From Hypoxylon rubiginosum (taxonomy: Eukaryota > Ascomycota > Sordariomycetes > Xylariales > Hypoxylaceae): 64,000 nt of DNA. The position numbers were made by a program, and so were the translations under genes. The notes under the pieces are model-generated. The model was not told the origin of the DNA and did no database searches. It worked only from the letters and a program-made list of their open reading frames with translations. The stretch spans positions 248,001-312,000 of the forward strand of contig CADCXA010000033.1 in the NCBI GenBank assembly GCA_902806565.1, given 5' to 3'. Positions 1-12,124 of this stretch are shown here, one piece after another. Every line of letters begins with the position of its first letter. The stretch's first letter is position 1.

Positions 1-1
1 T

Positions 2-1390
2 GCGACCGTAGCAGATTTGAAGAACAAGCTATCTGGAGCCGATCTCGAGGATATCCCTATCGAGCGACAACGCCTCATCTACTCTGGCCGAGTCATGAAA
101 AACGAGGAACCTTTGAGCACGTACAAGATCAAGAATGGCAACACCGTCCATCTCGTCAAGAGTGCCGCTAGCAACCCGAAGCCTGCACCAGCATCGTCGT
201 CTACGTCCTCTTCTACACCGGCCGTCCCTCAGATTCCTTCCAACATGGCAGCTGGCACGGCAAACAACCCGCTAGCTGGCCTTACTGGTGCTAGATACGC
301 TGGCTTGACAAATCTCCCATCGGCCGATATGTTCGGTCCAGACGGAGGGGTAAGTTCGCATGCCTACCTACGTAAATTTACATGAGCTTTGGGCTAATTC
401 AACTATTTGCAGATGGTCGGTTCCATGATGGACGAGGATCAACTTGTCAATATGCTTAACAATCCGAACGTTGCCCAGCAGATGAACGAGATGATGAATA
501 ACGACCACTTCATCGACATCATGATTAATTCGAACCCCATGCTCCGCAACAACCCCAACGCGCGCGAAATAGTTCGGTCGCCACTCTTTCGTCACATGAT
601 GACAAACCCCGAGGCCCTACGAAGCGCCGCGCGATTACAGCGCGCAATGGGAGGCCGTCAGGCTTCCCAGAATGCGTTCCCTATGCCTGGAGTTACCGAC
701 AACACCCCTGGTGGTGATGCGACTGCTACTAGCAATCCTTCAGGCAACAACGCCAACGCCAACCAAGATGGCGCACAAGTGAACCCGTTCGATCCAGCTG
801 TCTGGGGTAACATCCAAGTTCCTGGTGGCCCCGGTGGTAATGCCGCTGCCAACCCGTTCGGCGCTTTCTTCAACCCGTTCACGATGGGCCAACCTGGTCA
901 AGGAGCAGCTGCTTCAGGTGCACCTCCAGCGACTGGCGGTGCGCCAACTGAGAACGACAGCACCGCCGCCAGCCAAGGATCAGGCGCTACTCCTCAAAGC
1001 CCTTCGAATCAGCCTCCTAATCCGTTCGCTAGTCTCTTTGGTGGAGGTAACCCCTTCGCAGGTGGCCTGGGTGGAGCTGGAGCTGGAGCTGGTGCTGGTG
1101 CAGGTGCAGGTGCAGGTGTGGGAGCAGGTGGAAATGCAGGCGCTAACCCCTTCGGCGGCATGCCTCCTATGTCACCCGAGGCTCTACAGCAAATGGTTCA
1201 GATGCTCGGCATGAACTCGCCGACCGGTTCGCCCGCTCCCCCGGATAACCGACCGCCGGAAGAGCGCTACGCAGAGCAGCTACGCCAACTCAACGACATG
1301 GGCTTCTACGATTTTGATAGGAATGTCGCGGCCCTGCGACGAAGCGGCGGAAGCGTACAAGGCGCCATCGAGTATCTCCTGAGCTCGTAA
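2..1390 (+). CDS. DSK2: Ubiquilin / Dsk2-type proteasome shuttle factor, 5' partial
   Basis: Dsk2 proteins bind ubiquitinated substrates through a C-terminal UBA domain and dock on the proteasome through an N-terminal ubiquitin-like domain. The window opens inside the UBL (TVADLKNKLSG, then PIERQRLIYSGRVMKNEEPL); roughly 30 N-terminal residues are missing on the left. Exons are 2-349 and 413-1390, with a 63-nt intron (GTAAGT...TTGCAG), phase 0, giving 441 visible residues. After the UBL comes a Pro/Ser/Thr linker, an STI1-type Asn/Met-rich block just after the intron (MMDEDQLVNMLNNPNVAQQM and NPMLRNNPNAREIVRS), a long Asn-Pro-Phe/Gly-rich linker with a Gly-Ala run (about 1073-1132), and a C-terminal UBA (YAEQLRQLNDMGFYDFDRNV). 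Order and length fit fungal Dsk2. Family identity is clear from UBL-STI1-UBA. The Gly-Ala run is unusual and discussed separately. Confidence 0.95.
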
Positions 1391-2708
1391 TGAGGAGGGG
1401 GCGACTGGAAGGAAGGGAAGACTAGGAAAGTTTTTTTATTTTTCTGACATCGTTCACGGCGTCTGTGTAAAGTGTAAACGCTTGGTAGTCTCTGGCAGGA
1501 TATGGGCTAGGGGCTAGAGGCTAGGGTATACGTCGCCAACCCATTCTACGGTGGAGGCGGACGAGTATGGTTTACGAGAGAGACCGAGACCGAGAAACAG
1601 AGATAAGAGGTAGCTATTAGTAGTACCGCATTGAGCGGCGGGAGACCCCACGACTGAATGAATGCGTTACATTTATTTATTCCTCCTAGGCAAGACACTT
1701 CGATTTGGGTCTTGCTCGCACATGAATTGGCGGCCGAAGGATCTTTTGCGTCCATAATAACGTCTATAATAGGAAGAGACAATTAATTCCGTGGTCTTTT
1801 TCACTCTTGTTTTGTAGTTACCTCCTATGGTCTATGCTGCGAAAGATACATGCCTAGGGCGCTGTCTTTGCTTCAGTCCTAATTTTGCTAAGAGACACGT
1901 AGCAGTGAGTCCGATCATTACAGACCCCAACGCCCTGTAATTTAGGTGTTGTGTCACGATTTTAAGTCGCCGATTAAGACAATTTTCTGGCCAGCACACC
2001 AAACTTCCAATATGATAGCTCTACAATGTCACGATAGATATGTATCTACGACAACTATTCCGGTGGCCCGTTGGTGACATTTTACTATCTACTTCTATAC
2101 GGAAGACAAATTTACATTTTCTTCCTAGGAATCGTCCCCGGATTATGAACCTTTGTTTCCGGTCACGGTTTGGTTCGTTCCCCCTTTTTTAAATTTTCAC
2201 ATGGTCCTTTTTTTTTTCTTTTTTCAATGTTGAGCCAAGAGCTTGGGCTGCCAGGCTGCTTACGGTTGAAAAGGCGTGGCAAGAGAATACCTACCGAAGT
2301 AGATTAATGTACAGCCAAGATTCTCGAAAGGTGTTCGGAGTTCTAGTCTCTCGGCTCTTAGCCCCTTGGATGAAAAGTTGGTCTACTAACCCGAGTAGGA
2401 CGGCAAGAACAGAAGGACAAAGGGTTTCGTAACTGGGTTCTTTGCTTTGTTGTGTAATGACGTCGTTGTTTCTGCACCCGTTGGCTCGCGTCGTGAAAGG
2501 GGGACGATTTGTCGAGATTCTAATTTCTCGGTGGTTGGTTTGGCTATGGGCCAGAATCGGAAGTGGTGGCTGGTTCGAATCGATAAATGTCTTCCATCCT
2601 TAGTAACTCAAAACGAATACACCTTTCTCTTCTGTCTCCCCGATGGTAGGTTGATCTTCTTTGTTCTCGCCCCCTGTGTACCCGGAGTTTGTAGTTATTA
2701 GTTGCATT

Positions 2709-2765
2709 GCTCTTCTGCAAGAGCGTAGTCGTTTTCCTCATTGCATGGTTGACCTAGTGACAGGA
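2709..2765 (+). repeat. Dispersed repeat, copy A (LTR-end-like)
   Basis: This 57-bp stretch aligns with 62160-62216 at about 43 of 56 positions by hand. It includes a 20-mer (core GTTTTCCTCAT, one mismatch, GCATGGTT) and the same upstream GCTCTTC at matching spacing. The right-hand copy lies at the end of an LTR-like segment, so this may be a decayed solo-LTR end. The family is unknown. Confidence 0.4.
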
Positions 2766-4918
2766 TGTGCCTACTTGGGTTTGTTAACGACGCTTAAAGC
2801 TAAAGGGAAGAAACTGAAGGTTGGATTTGGTTGAGAAAACCGGTAATTTCTTGGCTCTTCTGCGAGGTAGGTAACACGAAATGGTGAGGATCAAGCGTAG
2901 TTGTCATGATTTCAATAGTCGTTCTACTTTAAAGGAGCGTTTCGGTCAGTATTTGCCATGGCGGAACTTAGAGAAGACAGACACCTAGATTTATTAGCCG
3001 GCTTCTATTCATATTCAAAGGTCTGATGACCCATTCAGCAACCTGAAGGATCAGATACAGTCGGATTAGGATTGTGATAGTTACAATCTAGGTAGGCAGG
3101 GAAGTTATCGGTGCTGACACTGAGTGCTGGCACAGCAGGTAGGACTTTAGCACACACAACATAAGTTGAATCTACCTGGGCAGTTTGTCGCGTGAGGTGT
3201 ACTATGTGGTATAGATCGGCGAGCTTTGATCCTTACCTACATCTGTAATTGTTTGATTTAGTAATAGTAACCCCTTACCCATGATTTCCGTTCAGGATAC
3301 CGAAATAGAATTTGTTGGCATCCCAACCACTAGAACTCAAGTTAGTTGTTTCCGTAGATTCGGTAAAGTGCTATGATAAAGAGACAAACAAAGGAGGGTG
3401 TTGAAACATGGTAGATTGATATCAGGGGTAACGGTCTAAAGGGCAAGCTGCATCGGTGATGACTCCTAATTTCCGCCAAAACAATAACAACATGCCCCAT
3501 ATAGCCTAGGAGTACATCAAAACTCCCGACTTGCATGCCGAAGACAATAACATCAAAAATCTCTTATGATACTCTGTAAGAAAATCCGCGAAAGGCAGGT
3601 AATTCCGTGAATCGTACGAAAGTTGAGCAAAAGCCGTCATAAAATCGTTACGGTCCCATCATCGGCATCCTAGTAAGGCCATATCCTGCTCCCAGTATAG
3701 ATGTTTTCCCCGGTAACTCTTCACGTGATGCGATGATTTGTCAGTGATAGTACGGTCTCGTTCGAGTCTATAACCAGGTAGGAACAGGCGGGCGGTGTAG
3801 TTGTAGATGAACTCATTGGATGACGATGCCGGCCACGGAGAAGCGGCCTGGTACTTGGGATAAGAACACCTCCATTCGTAGCCTTTAGAAGCTGTAGGTA
3901 GCTTTCCTTCGACGTCTCGGTGGATACGGCGTAGTCTATTGGATATACACGAGTTGGGCGAAGGACTACGTGGCTGGACAAGTCGTCGACGGCGGCAGCA
4001 GCTAGCTTACCAGCGAGGATGGCAAGGATCGTGGTCGTCTCGTTACCGGAATAGTTCTTGAATGTTTCTACTACGCGACTTTGCTAGGCTGCGCGACCTG
4101 AAAGGAGTAAGACTAAACACGTACCGCTGGCAGGTCCCGAAACGCGACAAGGGGCGATCTCCAACTCCTCGGAATAGGAAATAATAACAGACATCCCGCT
4201 CTGTAGGCAGATTTTCCATCAATGGTGTTAATAGACGTATGACTTGGCGAAGATAATACTGAGAAGGACGAAGGAAAGTGGCCTGATGGATCCTTTCGTT
4301 GGTACATATTTCATTTTTATGCCTGTCGGTTTTTATCCCCTTCACTAACATTCGTTGGGTATCGAGCAAGGGCTATCTGACGGATAAAATACGAATCAAC
4401 CAAGTTTTCACAATGCAAGGGAGGGTCTTTAGCCCGTTGTTTAGGTAGATATGGTTAACCACGTGCTGAAGTAGATTGATGATGTAGTCTGTAGTCATAT
4501 CATTAATAAAGCTGATCTTACGACTGTTTGGAAGAATTAAATCCCGTCCGTGCTCAAGATGACTCCTCTATGTTGTTGTTGTTGTCGTCATCGACGGCGC
4601 CGCTCCTATCAGGGGCGCAACGACCACCATTGCCACCGTTTGCGGAGGCCGCCCTCTTCTCACACCGCCGGGTTCCGCCTGTCGGCGGTTGGGAATAGTG
4701 GTCCTCGCCGGATCATAAGGTGATCGGTAGGGCTCGGCGGCTGAGACCACGGTCCCTTGATGGCAGACCCGACGATCGCTATAACTCCGATGTCACTCAG
4801 AGTCCGCCTCACTGTCGCCTCACTAAACGCCGTCTTAGTTAGGTAAGCTCAAGGGTTATCGCCCGCTAGCACGCAGATCCACATCAACCACAACCGCTTT
4901 CCGTATAGGATGCAGTAC

Positions 4919-4952
4919 TATGTATGCGTCTAAGTCTATACACGCATACATA
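4919..4952. repeat. Perfect 11-bp inverted repeat (hairpin)
   Basis: TATGTATGCGT at 4919-4929 is matched by its reverse complement at 4942-4952, with a 12-nt loop. A second palindrome, GCATGC-GGC-GCATGC, lies at 5046-5060. No gene is nearby and the function is unknown. Confidence 0.5.
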
Positions 4953-7900
4953 CGACAAACGACATACGCATTTCCCAGCTGCTAGAAAGATGTCCAAGGC
5001 GACACGTTGGTTACCTCAGTGTCGGAGTTTAATCTAGGTAGGGATGCATGCGGCGCATGCTTATCGGACGGGTAGTCGAACGTCGCGATGGCATCGTGTC
5101 TTTACCAGTCTAGGTATTCTACTTCCAACGTCTTCTTCCTTCTTCGGTTCCTTTACTTTCTTCTGGTATCTATGCAAAGATACATACTAACTTACAATAA
5201 GCGCTTCTGGACCCGCCCATGCGGCGTGATGCGAGACAAGAGGTAGTAATGCTTCGTACAACCGGCCTATATCTGGAAGCTCGGCAAATCGATGACTGCA
5301 ATTTGAGGGTCGATCCGACCAGCGAGAAAAGTGACAGTCGAAATGCGCAAAACCGACTAACTCCGCAGCTCCGTATCCCCTCACGTCCATGTGCGCCATG
5401 TACGGTGTACGACATACCAAGAGATGTGAAGGGGGGGGTGGTATATCAGCAACAATGGGACGCTGTCACCAACTGTCACCAGCATGGCCATACTTCGTAG
5501 TAGTATTCGACCGAGTCAGCTCTCTCTTTCCACTAACCAATCACCACCTTCACATTTCTCGTGTGGAGGCTCAACAGAAGAAACGGCTAGGCCCGAATAG
5601 TCTTCCCATCCTATTGCGCGCGTTAGCGCGTGGGCTTTCCATTCGCAGCTGATGATCGTCATCCGTGGCGTCCCCCCGCCTATGGGATCATCGTGAGAAA
5701 CAGGCCGGTTTCTCGCCAAAGCTACGGCACATATTAATTGGATGGTTCCCTGTGACCACGAAAAGGAAAATACTGACATAAGTAACAATGAATCGGGCTT
5801 GGCGGCGCTCGAAATGTGTTTGCATGTTCAGACACCTACCGTATGGAGAAATAGGGGGTACATACATACATACATTCTACGCTACTGACGCCACGCCGTA
5901 GCCACTCCAGCCAGATCTAACACCGAATCGGGCAAGACATAAATAATGAATATACTCGAGACTGAGTGGATGAAGCTTACGTGAAAGCACCTTGATTGAT
6001 AGGTTAAAATACCCTAGCATAAGTTAGGTATCTAGCTCGCGCTGAACCGCGATGCTACGGTACTATGCAAGAGTGAGAGAGGGTCCCCAACCAGGAACAT
6101 TTGTCTATACAAAATTCTTCGGGGTATTAGCAACCTAGCTCGATACTGGATATTACCACGGAAAAGAGGCCTGACTTTCGGACAATGTCGATCACATTGC
6201 CCAGGGCAAGCTTGTCTGCCTCACTCTGCTCTAGATAAGTAGAACCATACGTGTTTGTCTGGGCAACGAAATATCCTAGGTAACCTGAGAGGTAGGAGGT
6301 AGGTAGTTGATCTGGTCACGTATTATCCGTCGAAACCGACCACCTTTTTTTACTCTTCGGTGAGATCGGCTCGTCAGATCAGCTAAGCTTGTTGAATCGG
6401 CTTCTACAAAATGACCTGTCACATAAATTCCTTCTGGAACAAGGCAGTTTCCGGTTAGCGTTGCGCTGAGACGTCCCAGTGTTCTGGAAATAGAGCTAAG
6501 GAATGCCAAGTGGGTTCGGATCTCGCTCGCCGAAAAGCTGGTGACGGTCCTACGGATGCTTGCTCGTCACCCGCCGCGCGATCATGCGAGCGCATCTATA
6601 CCTGTGGGGGGCCACAGGAGTGTAGATGTATATCAAGTTTTCTATATTATCGTTTCTATAGCCGTACCTGGTTCTCTTTTATTACACCCCAAAGAAATGT
6701 TTCGGGGTCATTTGAACTACTCACGGAATTGGCTCTAGTGGTTGAGATGCCGTATCCCCCACACGATGAGGAGTGAGGAGTGAGAAACAGGATTTATGTA
6801 ATACCATCCCTCCGATAACAAGAGGTAGGTATCCATCTACATCTACATGAGAGAAAGAAAGAAAAAAAGGGACCTTTGATAAGTACCTTGAGTATTTCTT
6901 GCTAGTTCCGGTAGGCTATTCGTTCTGCCATTCGCATTGCCAATGCGGTCGGGGGAGACCTCCTTGTGAGGGTTAAGATTCCACGTATCGGCCGTGCCGA
7001 CTTGGCTCTATGTACCCCAGATGCGTCATTTCGATCCTATACAGCTTGGCCTCTTGATTGAAGTCGCCTAAACCAGTCCAAGGGCCTGCATAGACATCGC
7101 CAATCACAATAGCCATTATCTCACGGACCGAGACAGGGGATGGCCTATTCAGGGTTATTCCTTGACTAGCTATAACTAGTCCAGCTCGCCTATGGACCCT
7201 GAACCCATCTGCCCATCTGACTAGGCCGCAAGGAGCGGGGGCGTCCTTCTCGAAGCTTTCTACACTGCGAGTCTCTGCATCCTAGAACCAGGGCGCGCCG
7301 GGTTGACATCAGGATTTCGATATTGGAATTCACCCTGAATAGGCAAGTCGGAGCTGCTGTCTCACCGTCGCATCTAAAAAGTTCCCCATCGTGTTTCCTT
7401 TAAGTGTCGATACTAGGTCTAGGCTGTCTTGCCATCGCTTCTGTGGCGATACTATATATTTCCTACATAGATCAACCGATCTTGCTCTTCGTATATGTAA
7501 GACACGAGGATCGTGTTAGAAAGAAGTCTAACGGGTTCGCAGTTTATAAGCGCTAAAATTGGTATGGCGATGCATTCTCGCCTGCTGCGCACCCCCATTA
7601 AGCATCGCGAATCAAGCAACAGGGAGGCTGAACCACTGAACCAGAGCCTCGACACATGGCATCCCAGTCTTCATCCATGGCGCCTTGTCTACTAGTCCTA
7701 GTCAGGGAACTACAGTCCTTAGATCTCCTCCCCTAGTCGGAGACCCCTAAGCTAATCGATGACGTTCAAAGTAAAGTGCTTCGGCTTCATCTCCGTAAGT
7801 GAGAATCGCAAAGCTGAACGTCCCTTTCCTACTCTAGGGGCTCCTTGTTTTAGATTATGTACTTTTGGCTAACCTTCGTGTCTACTTGGATGCCCTACTA

Positions 7901-9550
7901 TAGTAGCCCAATTGCTTGGAACAACTGGAACAGGGTTGGAGAGATTTCTCCGGCATCCCGGTCCGCTTCTGTTCAACAGTTCCCGTTCGACAGACGATAC
8001 AGAGACAGACCTCTTTCGAGACGAATGCAGCAGCGGGCTTGGTTACGTCTTGGCAACCGGGTCGCCTACCAAGCTTCTTACAACGTTTTCCTTTCTCCAT
8101 ATATCGAGTGACTTCTCTACCTCGGTACTTCAGTGATCCTCATCAGGGCTCGCCTAAACGTTACATACTACGTTGTAGAACGCTTTTTGTATCCATCCCG
8201 CGCTCCATAGGTCTACATAACCCCCCCGACCAGGCCAGCCTGGCTGATTGGGCGGAATTTTTTCCCTCTAAACGGACGACTCGAAGCCAACAAAAAGGAA
8301 AAAGGGAAAAAAAAAAATCAAAGAGCGGATTCCGGCTCGCAGAAGATTGGCCAGCCCATGGACCCAAGTCTGAAGTCGTGGCACTTTTCTACCGTAGTGA
8401 CCGATACACTTTGCATCCTCAGAGAGGTCATGATCGTCCGTCTTCCGCCAAGGAGAGGCCACCGCGTTTGCTGCTTGCTTGCGTGTTCCGTACGCTGTAC
8501 GTACAGGATATGCAGCAGCGTCTGCTTTTTTACCTTCATCGTAGCCTAGTGCCACTTCAGGGTCCCTGTCCCATCATCGTTGACAACGATATTCCCAATC
8601 TCCACTTGCTACCAAATGCCCTGTTGGCCGTCGTCAGCCCAAACCGAAGAGCGGCTACCTACTCTCCCCCCCCTGGGAGGCAGGTAATCAAACCAGGACG
8701 GCCTTATTACTATGCTTTTGCGCCGTTGTTATTAGCTTAGCAGAACGGGTTAACCCCCTTCCCCACGCAGCCAGCCTGCCAGCCCGCGACAGGCCGGCCC
8801 ATATCTTTTTTTTCTTTCCCCCTTATGGATTTTGCGTGCCCAACATTATGTACTTACCGAGTCGGTTCTGGCCCGTCATCCTCACGATCTCATGAGCTGA
8901 TCCAAAACCTGACAATCCAATCCCGCTCTGACCTCCCGCCCGGGGCCCTGCCAGCCTAGTGAAATGTTTACTACTGCCTTGTCCTCCTTGTCCCTTCTCC
9001 CGCCTGGAGCAGGCCATAGACAGGCCCATGTATCTGTAATAATCCCCGTCGCAAATTATGTCATGCATGAGTAGCTCAGGGAACGATCTCCGTGAGGATG
9101 TCCAAATCCATATCTACCTAAGGCCGGTCCCCCTTGAGGCAAAAGTTTTGACGATGTTGCGCCTTTCTCCACCGCTCCCGTGCCTGGGAGATCGTCAAAC
9201 CTCCCAAGCTTCTCATATATAGAGTTTCACGCGCGAGATTGGTGGTTTTCGGGTGGTAATAGTGGTCCTGAGACAACGAATACAAACCTGTAATACCTAA
9301 TAACCCGTCGAGGACCACCCCGTCTACACCGCAAACCGCAAACCCTATTTCAACATGTCCCAGCTGGGTCCCTCTTATCTTTTTGGTTATATTTGGACCT
9401 TCTGCCGTTACTCTTCGGTTCGAAACGGATCTGGCCTCCTGATTCCCCTGAGAACCCCCCTCTCGTCACACTGCGTTACAAGCTGACTCAGCTCCTTCAC
9501 CGTCTCGTCTCGCCGCCCGGCCTAGACTCCTGGGGAACGTACCGGATACT

Positions 9551-9779
9551 ATGAGTTCGTCGTCGTCGTCGTCTCGAAGGCGGAAAACCGCTAGCACGTC
9601 GAGCGTAATGTTCACGAACGCCATCTACTTCCCAAACTTCAAAATCTACAACGGCGCGACCCCCGGCATGATGAACTACAGCTGCGTAAACCATGTGTAT
9701 TATGCTTTCGCCAACGTGGCAGCGGACGGATCCGTGTTTGTAAGTTGTTTGCTTTTTTTTCTTCCCCCCTGCCCGCGCG

Positions 9780-9841
<62 letters not shown>

Positions 9842-11110
9842 CACCGTAGTTTCATCCTGTAGGATCGGGGACGCTGATATTCGAGTTAAGCTAAGCGATG
9901 AGTGGGCAGATACCCAAGCCCCTTGCGACGGGGTTCAAGGTGGTCTTGGGTCCCTGATGCATCTCAAGCAAAAACACCCACATCTGCGTGTAACTCTGTC
10001 GATTGGCGGAGGGACGTCGAACGAGACGTACCCGTTAGTCGCCTCCAACGCTCTGCTGCGAGAAAACTTTGCGCGATCAGTGCGAGGTTTGGTGGAAGCG
10101 TCAGGACTGGATGGGATCGATAGTACGAGAACCCCCTCTCCCCCTTTTTTTCTCTCTTTACTCACACTCTCCGCTATCCTACCGTATTTCGTACGTAGCG
10201 AGCAAGTAGCAAAGAAAACGAATACTAACGTGACTAGTCAACTGGGCATACCCAGCGGACGCTCAACAAGGCGCTAACTTCGTAGCACTCCTGGCCGCCG
10301 TGCGGGTTCAGCTCCCGGACGAGCAGTTCTTCGTCACGGCAGCGCTCCCAGCAGGACGCACGACTCTGCAGAACATTCCCGTCGCGCAAGCAGCTGCCTA
10401 CCTCGACTTCGTCAACCTGGAGGCGTACGACTTCTACGGGCCCTGGTCGCACCGGAGCGGGCACCAGGCGCAGCTTTATTCTATGAGCAAGGACGAGACG
10501 TCCGGATCGTCCGGGGTCTCGTACCTGATGTCCCACGGCTGCCCTGCGAGGAAGATCCTGTTGGGAATCCCCCTGTACGGGCGGAGTTTTCTCGGCGTCG
10601 GCGGCCCCGGGCACCGTCACAAGGGATTAGGGGGCGAGGACGGCGCGTTCGAGTACCACACGCTGCCGAGGAAGAGCGCCAAGGAGACGGTCGACAAGCG
10701 AATAGGGGCCGCGAGCTGCGTCGGGGGCGATGGAGGGTTCGTCACGTACGACAATCCGGAAACGGTCAAGATGAAGGCGGCATACTGCAAGCAGAAGGGA
10801 CTCGGCGTAAGTTTCCTCCTCCCTCCTCCCTCCTCCCCGCCTCGTTTTGCACATTTCTAATGTCACCTACTACCCCTTTTTCGTTATCAACTTTTGCCTA
10901 CACACTTCTACACCTTACACTGACGCCGCCTTACACCTGACCATACCTTACCATGATCTACACCTGCACGTACGATATAACGCCGCTCGTTCGAATCCTC
11001 TTCCTAATCTAGCATCCTAGGGATTATTTTACTGGACGGGTCCTGCCGATTCCCGGGAGAAATCTCGGAGCCTGGTCGCAGCCGGGTTTCGAGCCCTGCA
11101 TAGTTCGTGA
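9551..11110 (+). CDS. GH18 chitinase-like protein with replaced catalytic residues
   Basis: Four exons: 9551-9739, 9891-10122, 10238-10806 and 11021-11110, giving 359 residues without a signal peptide. GH18 landmarks appear in order: the first barrel strand AIYFPNFKIYN (24-34), LSDEWAD (64-70), SIGGG (100-104), the catalytic strand, a later strand NLEAYDFYGPW, KILLGIPLYGRSFLG, and the final FYWTG strand in exon 4. Active GH18 enzymes carry DxxDxDxE, where the last Glu is the proton donor. Here the strand reads DGIDINWAYP (137-146): Asp142 has become Asn and Glu144 has become Ala. The bases AAC TGG GCA are read directly and the splice phase is unambiguous. The rest of the barrel is intact, so I infer a chitin-binding or otherwise non-hydrolytic protein, or a recently inactivated gene. 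Intron 1 carries a CA microsatellite and uses an AAG acceptor. Introns 3 and 4 exons were placed by family resemblance. The start follows a Ser-rich leader; Met20 is an alternative start. Confidence 0.88.
9783..9844. repeat. (AC)n microsatellite inside intron 1 of the GH18-like gene
   Basis: About 31 AC units with one G interruption at 9835, lying wholly in the 151-nt intron 9740-9890. It begins downstream of the GTAAGT donor and ends about 46 nt before the inferred acceptor. Length polymorphism is expected at such a tract. Confidence 0.97.
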
Positions 11111-12124
11111 ATCACGAGATAGTGCCGCGGGTATATCCCAACTGGTTCCGGGGACGCGTAACTCGTCGGAGTTTTGAGGTGCTTACATTTTGCATTATCC
11201 CTCGGCGTTTAAAAAGAAAAAGAAAAAAGTCCTATTTAGTCTTTTCGGTTGCATCGAGGATGGCCATTTTTTTGCCTTCGTCTCATGACTTTGCATCACC
11301 GAAAGAGTCTTGGGGGGGGGGGGCCTTGTCGAGAAGACGTCATATTGATTTTTACCTGCATCATCAACTTGGAGATAAAAGGCAGAAGGCGCAAAACTTT
11401 GATATAGGCAATACCGAGATACCGGCAAGTGCCTTTGCTTACGAATGGAGACTGGAGTCATGAGGTCAAGGTGACAAGGTGATAAGGTGAATAGACAGGG
11501 CGTACTAAAAGGAATGGCATGTTTATACGGTTGGGGTATTAAGAGCAAAGCTCGCTCTCAACAGGAGACTGGAGTCATTTTGAGGATCAATAAGCAAAAA
11601 AACTTACAAGAATTAGTCAACAAGTTTAAGAACATTGAAACTTATAAAGAGATTCGTTTCCTATAGGGCGTGATTGAGGGGAGTTGAGTCGAATTTGCGC
11701 CTTGGATTCGCTGTAGATGGTGTTTCTTTGGTGTACAAGTTAGCGGATATAAAAATGAAGTTAAAGGGTACATGACGTTGATTGGTTCGGGTAGTCCCGC
11801 TTATGTAGCACTACATCTAATGGTGGGGAAATGTAAGCCCGCATAAGCCCGCACTGGGCAACAGTTCAATATCGGCTGTAAGAAGGAGTCAGGACTTTAG
11901 ATAACAGCGGATATTAGCTCTTATCGATATGCTCCCATCGTGACACGTGATGAACATCTTTAAACACCCTAGCAACCTGAATGCTTAGCGCGTCATCGTC
12001 TCATCTCAGCTTCAGCTTCGGTTTTGGTTTAGAAAGTTACAACGTACAAACTCCAGAAAGATTCATGTAATTATCTAGACGAAAGCCCAATGCGACGGTA
12101 TAAAATAATACTGTTCTGCTTAAG
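11111..12124. other. Intergenic, GH18-like 3' flank and VPS53 promoter
   Basis: No coding signal. It contains a G run near 11311-11323 and two copies of a 15-bp direct repeat, GGAGACTGGAGTCAT, at 11447-11461 and 11564-11578. The right part presumably holds the VPS53 promoter. Nothing else was recognised. Confidence 0.6.

Larger units (their letters stand above)
1391..9550. other. 8.2-kb stretch without a recognisable gene
   Basis: I see no ORF with a plausible start, family resemblance or coherent exon chain here. It presumably includes the DSK2 3' UTR and the promoter of the chitinase-like gene near its right end. It holds poly-T and poly-C runs, short perfect hairpins (4919-4952 and 5046-5060), CATA microsatellite patches near 5858-5875, and a 57-bp sequence at 2709-2765 that recurs near 62.2 kb. 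Composition is ordinary, not AT-rich, so it is not an obvious RIP-destroyed island. An unannotated lncRNA or a regulator with a very long promoter is possible but unsupported. Confidence 0.6.

Noticed and set aside
2570..2590. tRNA T-loop-like word GGTTCGAATC
   Set aside because: No matching A box, anticodon stem or acceptor stem could be built around it.
7916..8740. Long plus-strand open frame (274 codons) in the gene-poor region
   Set aside because: It has no ATG near its beginning (first in-frame Met is about residue 199), no family resemblance and low-complexity composition. A pyrimidine-rich stretch lowers stop frequency there.
11041..11110. tRNA-like GGGTTTCGAGCCC segment
   Set aside because: It falls inside the last exon of the GH18-like gene, where the frame reads the conserved FYWTG strand and a stop.
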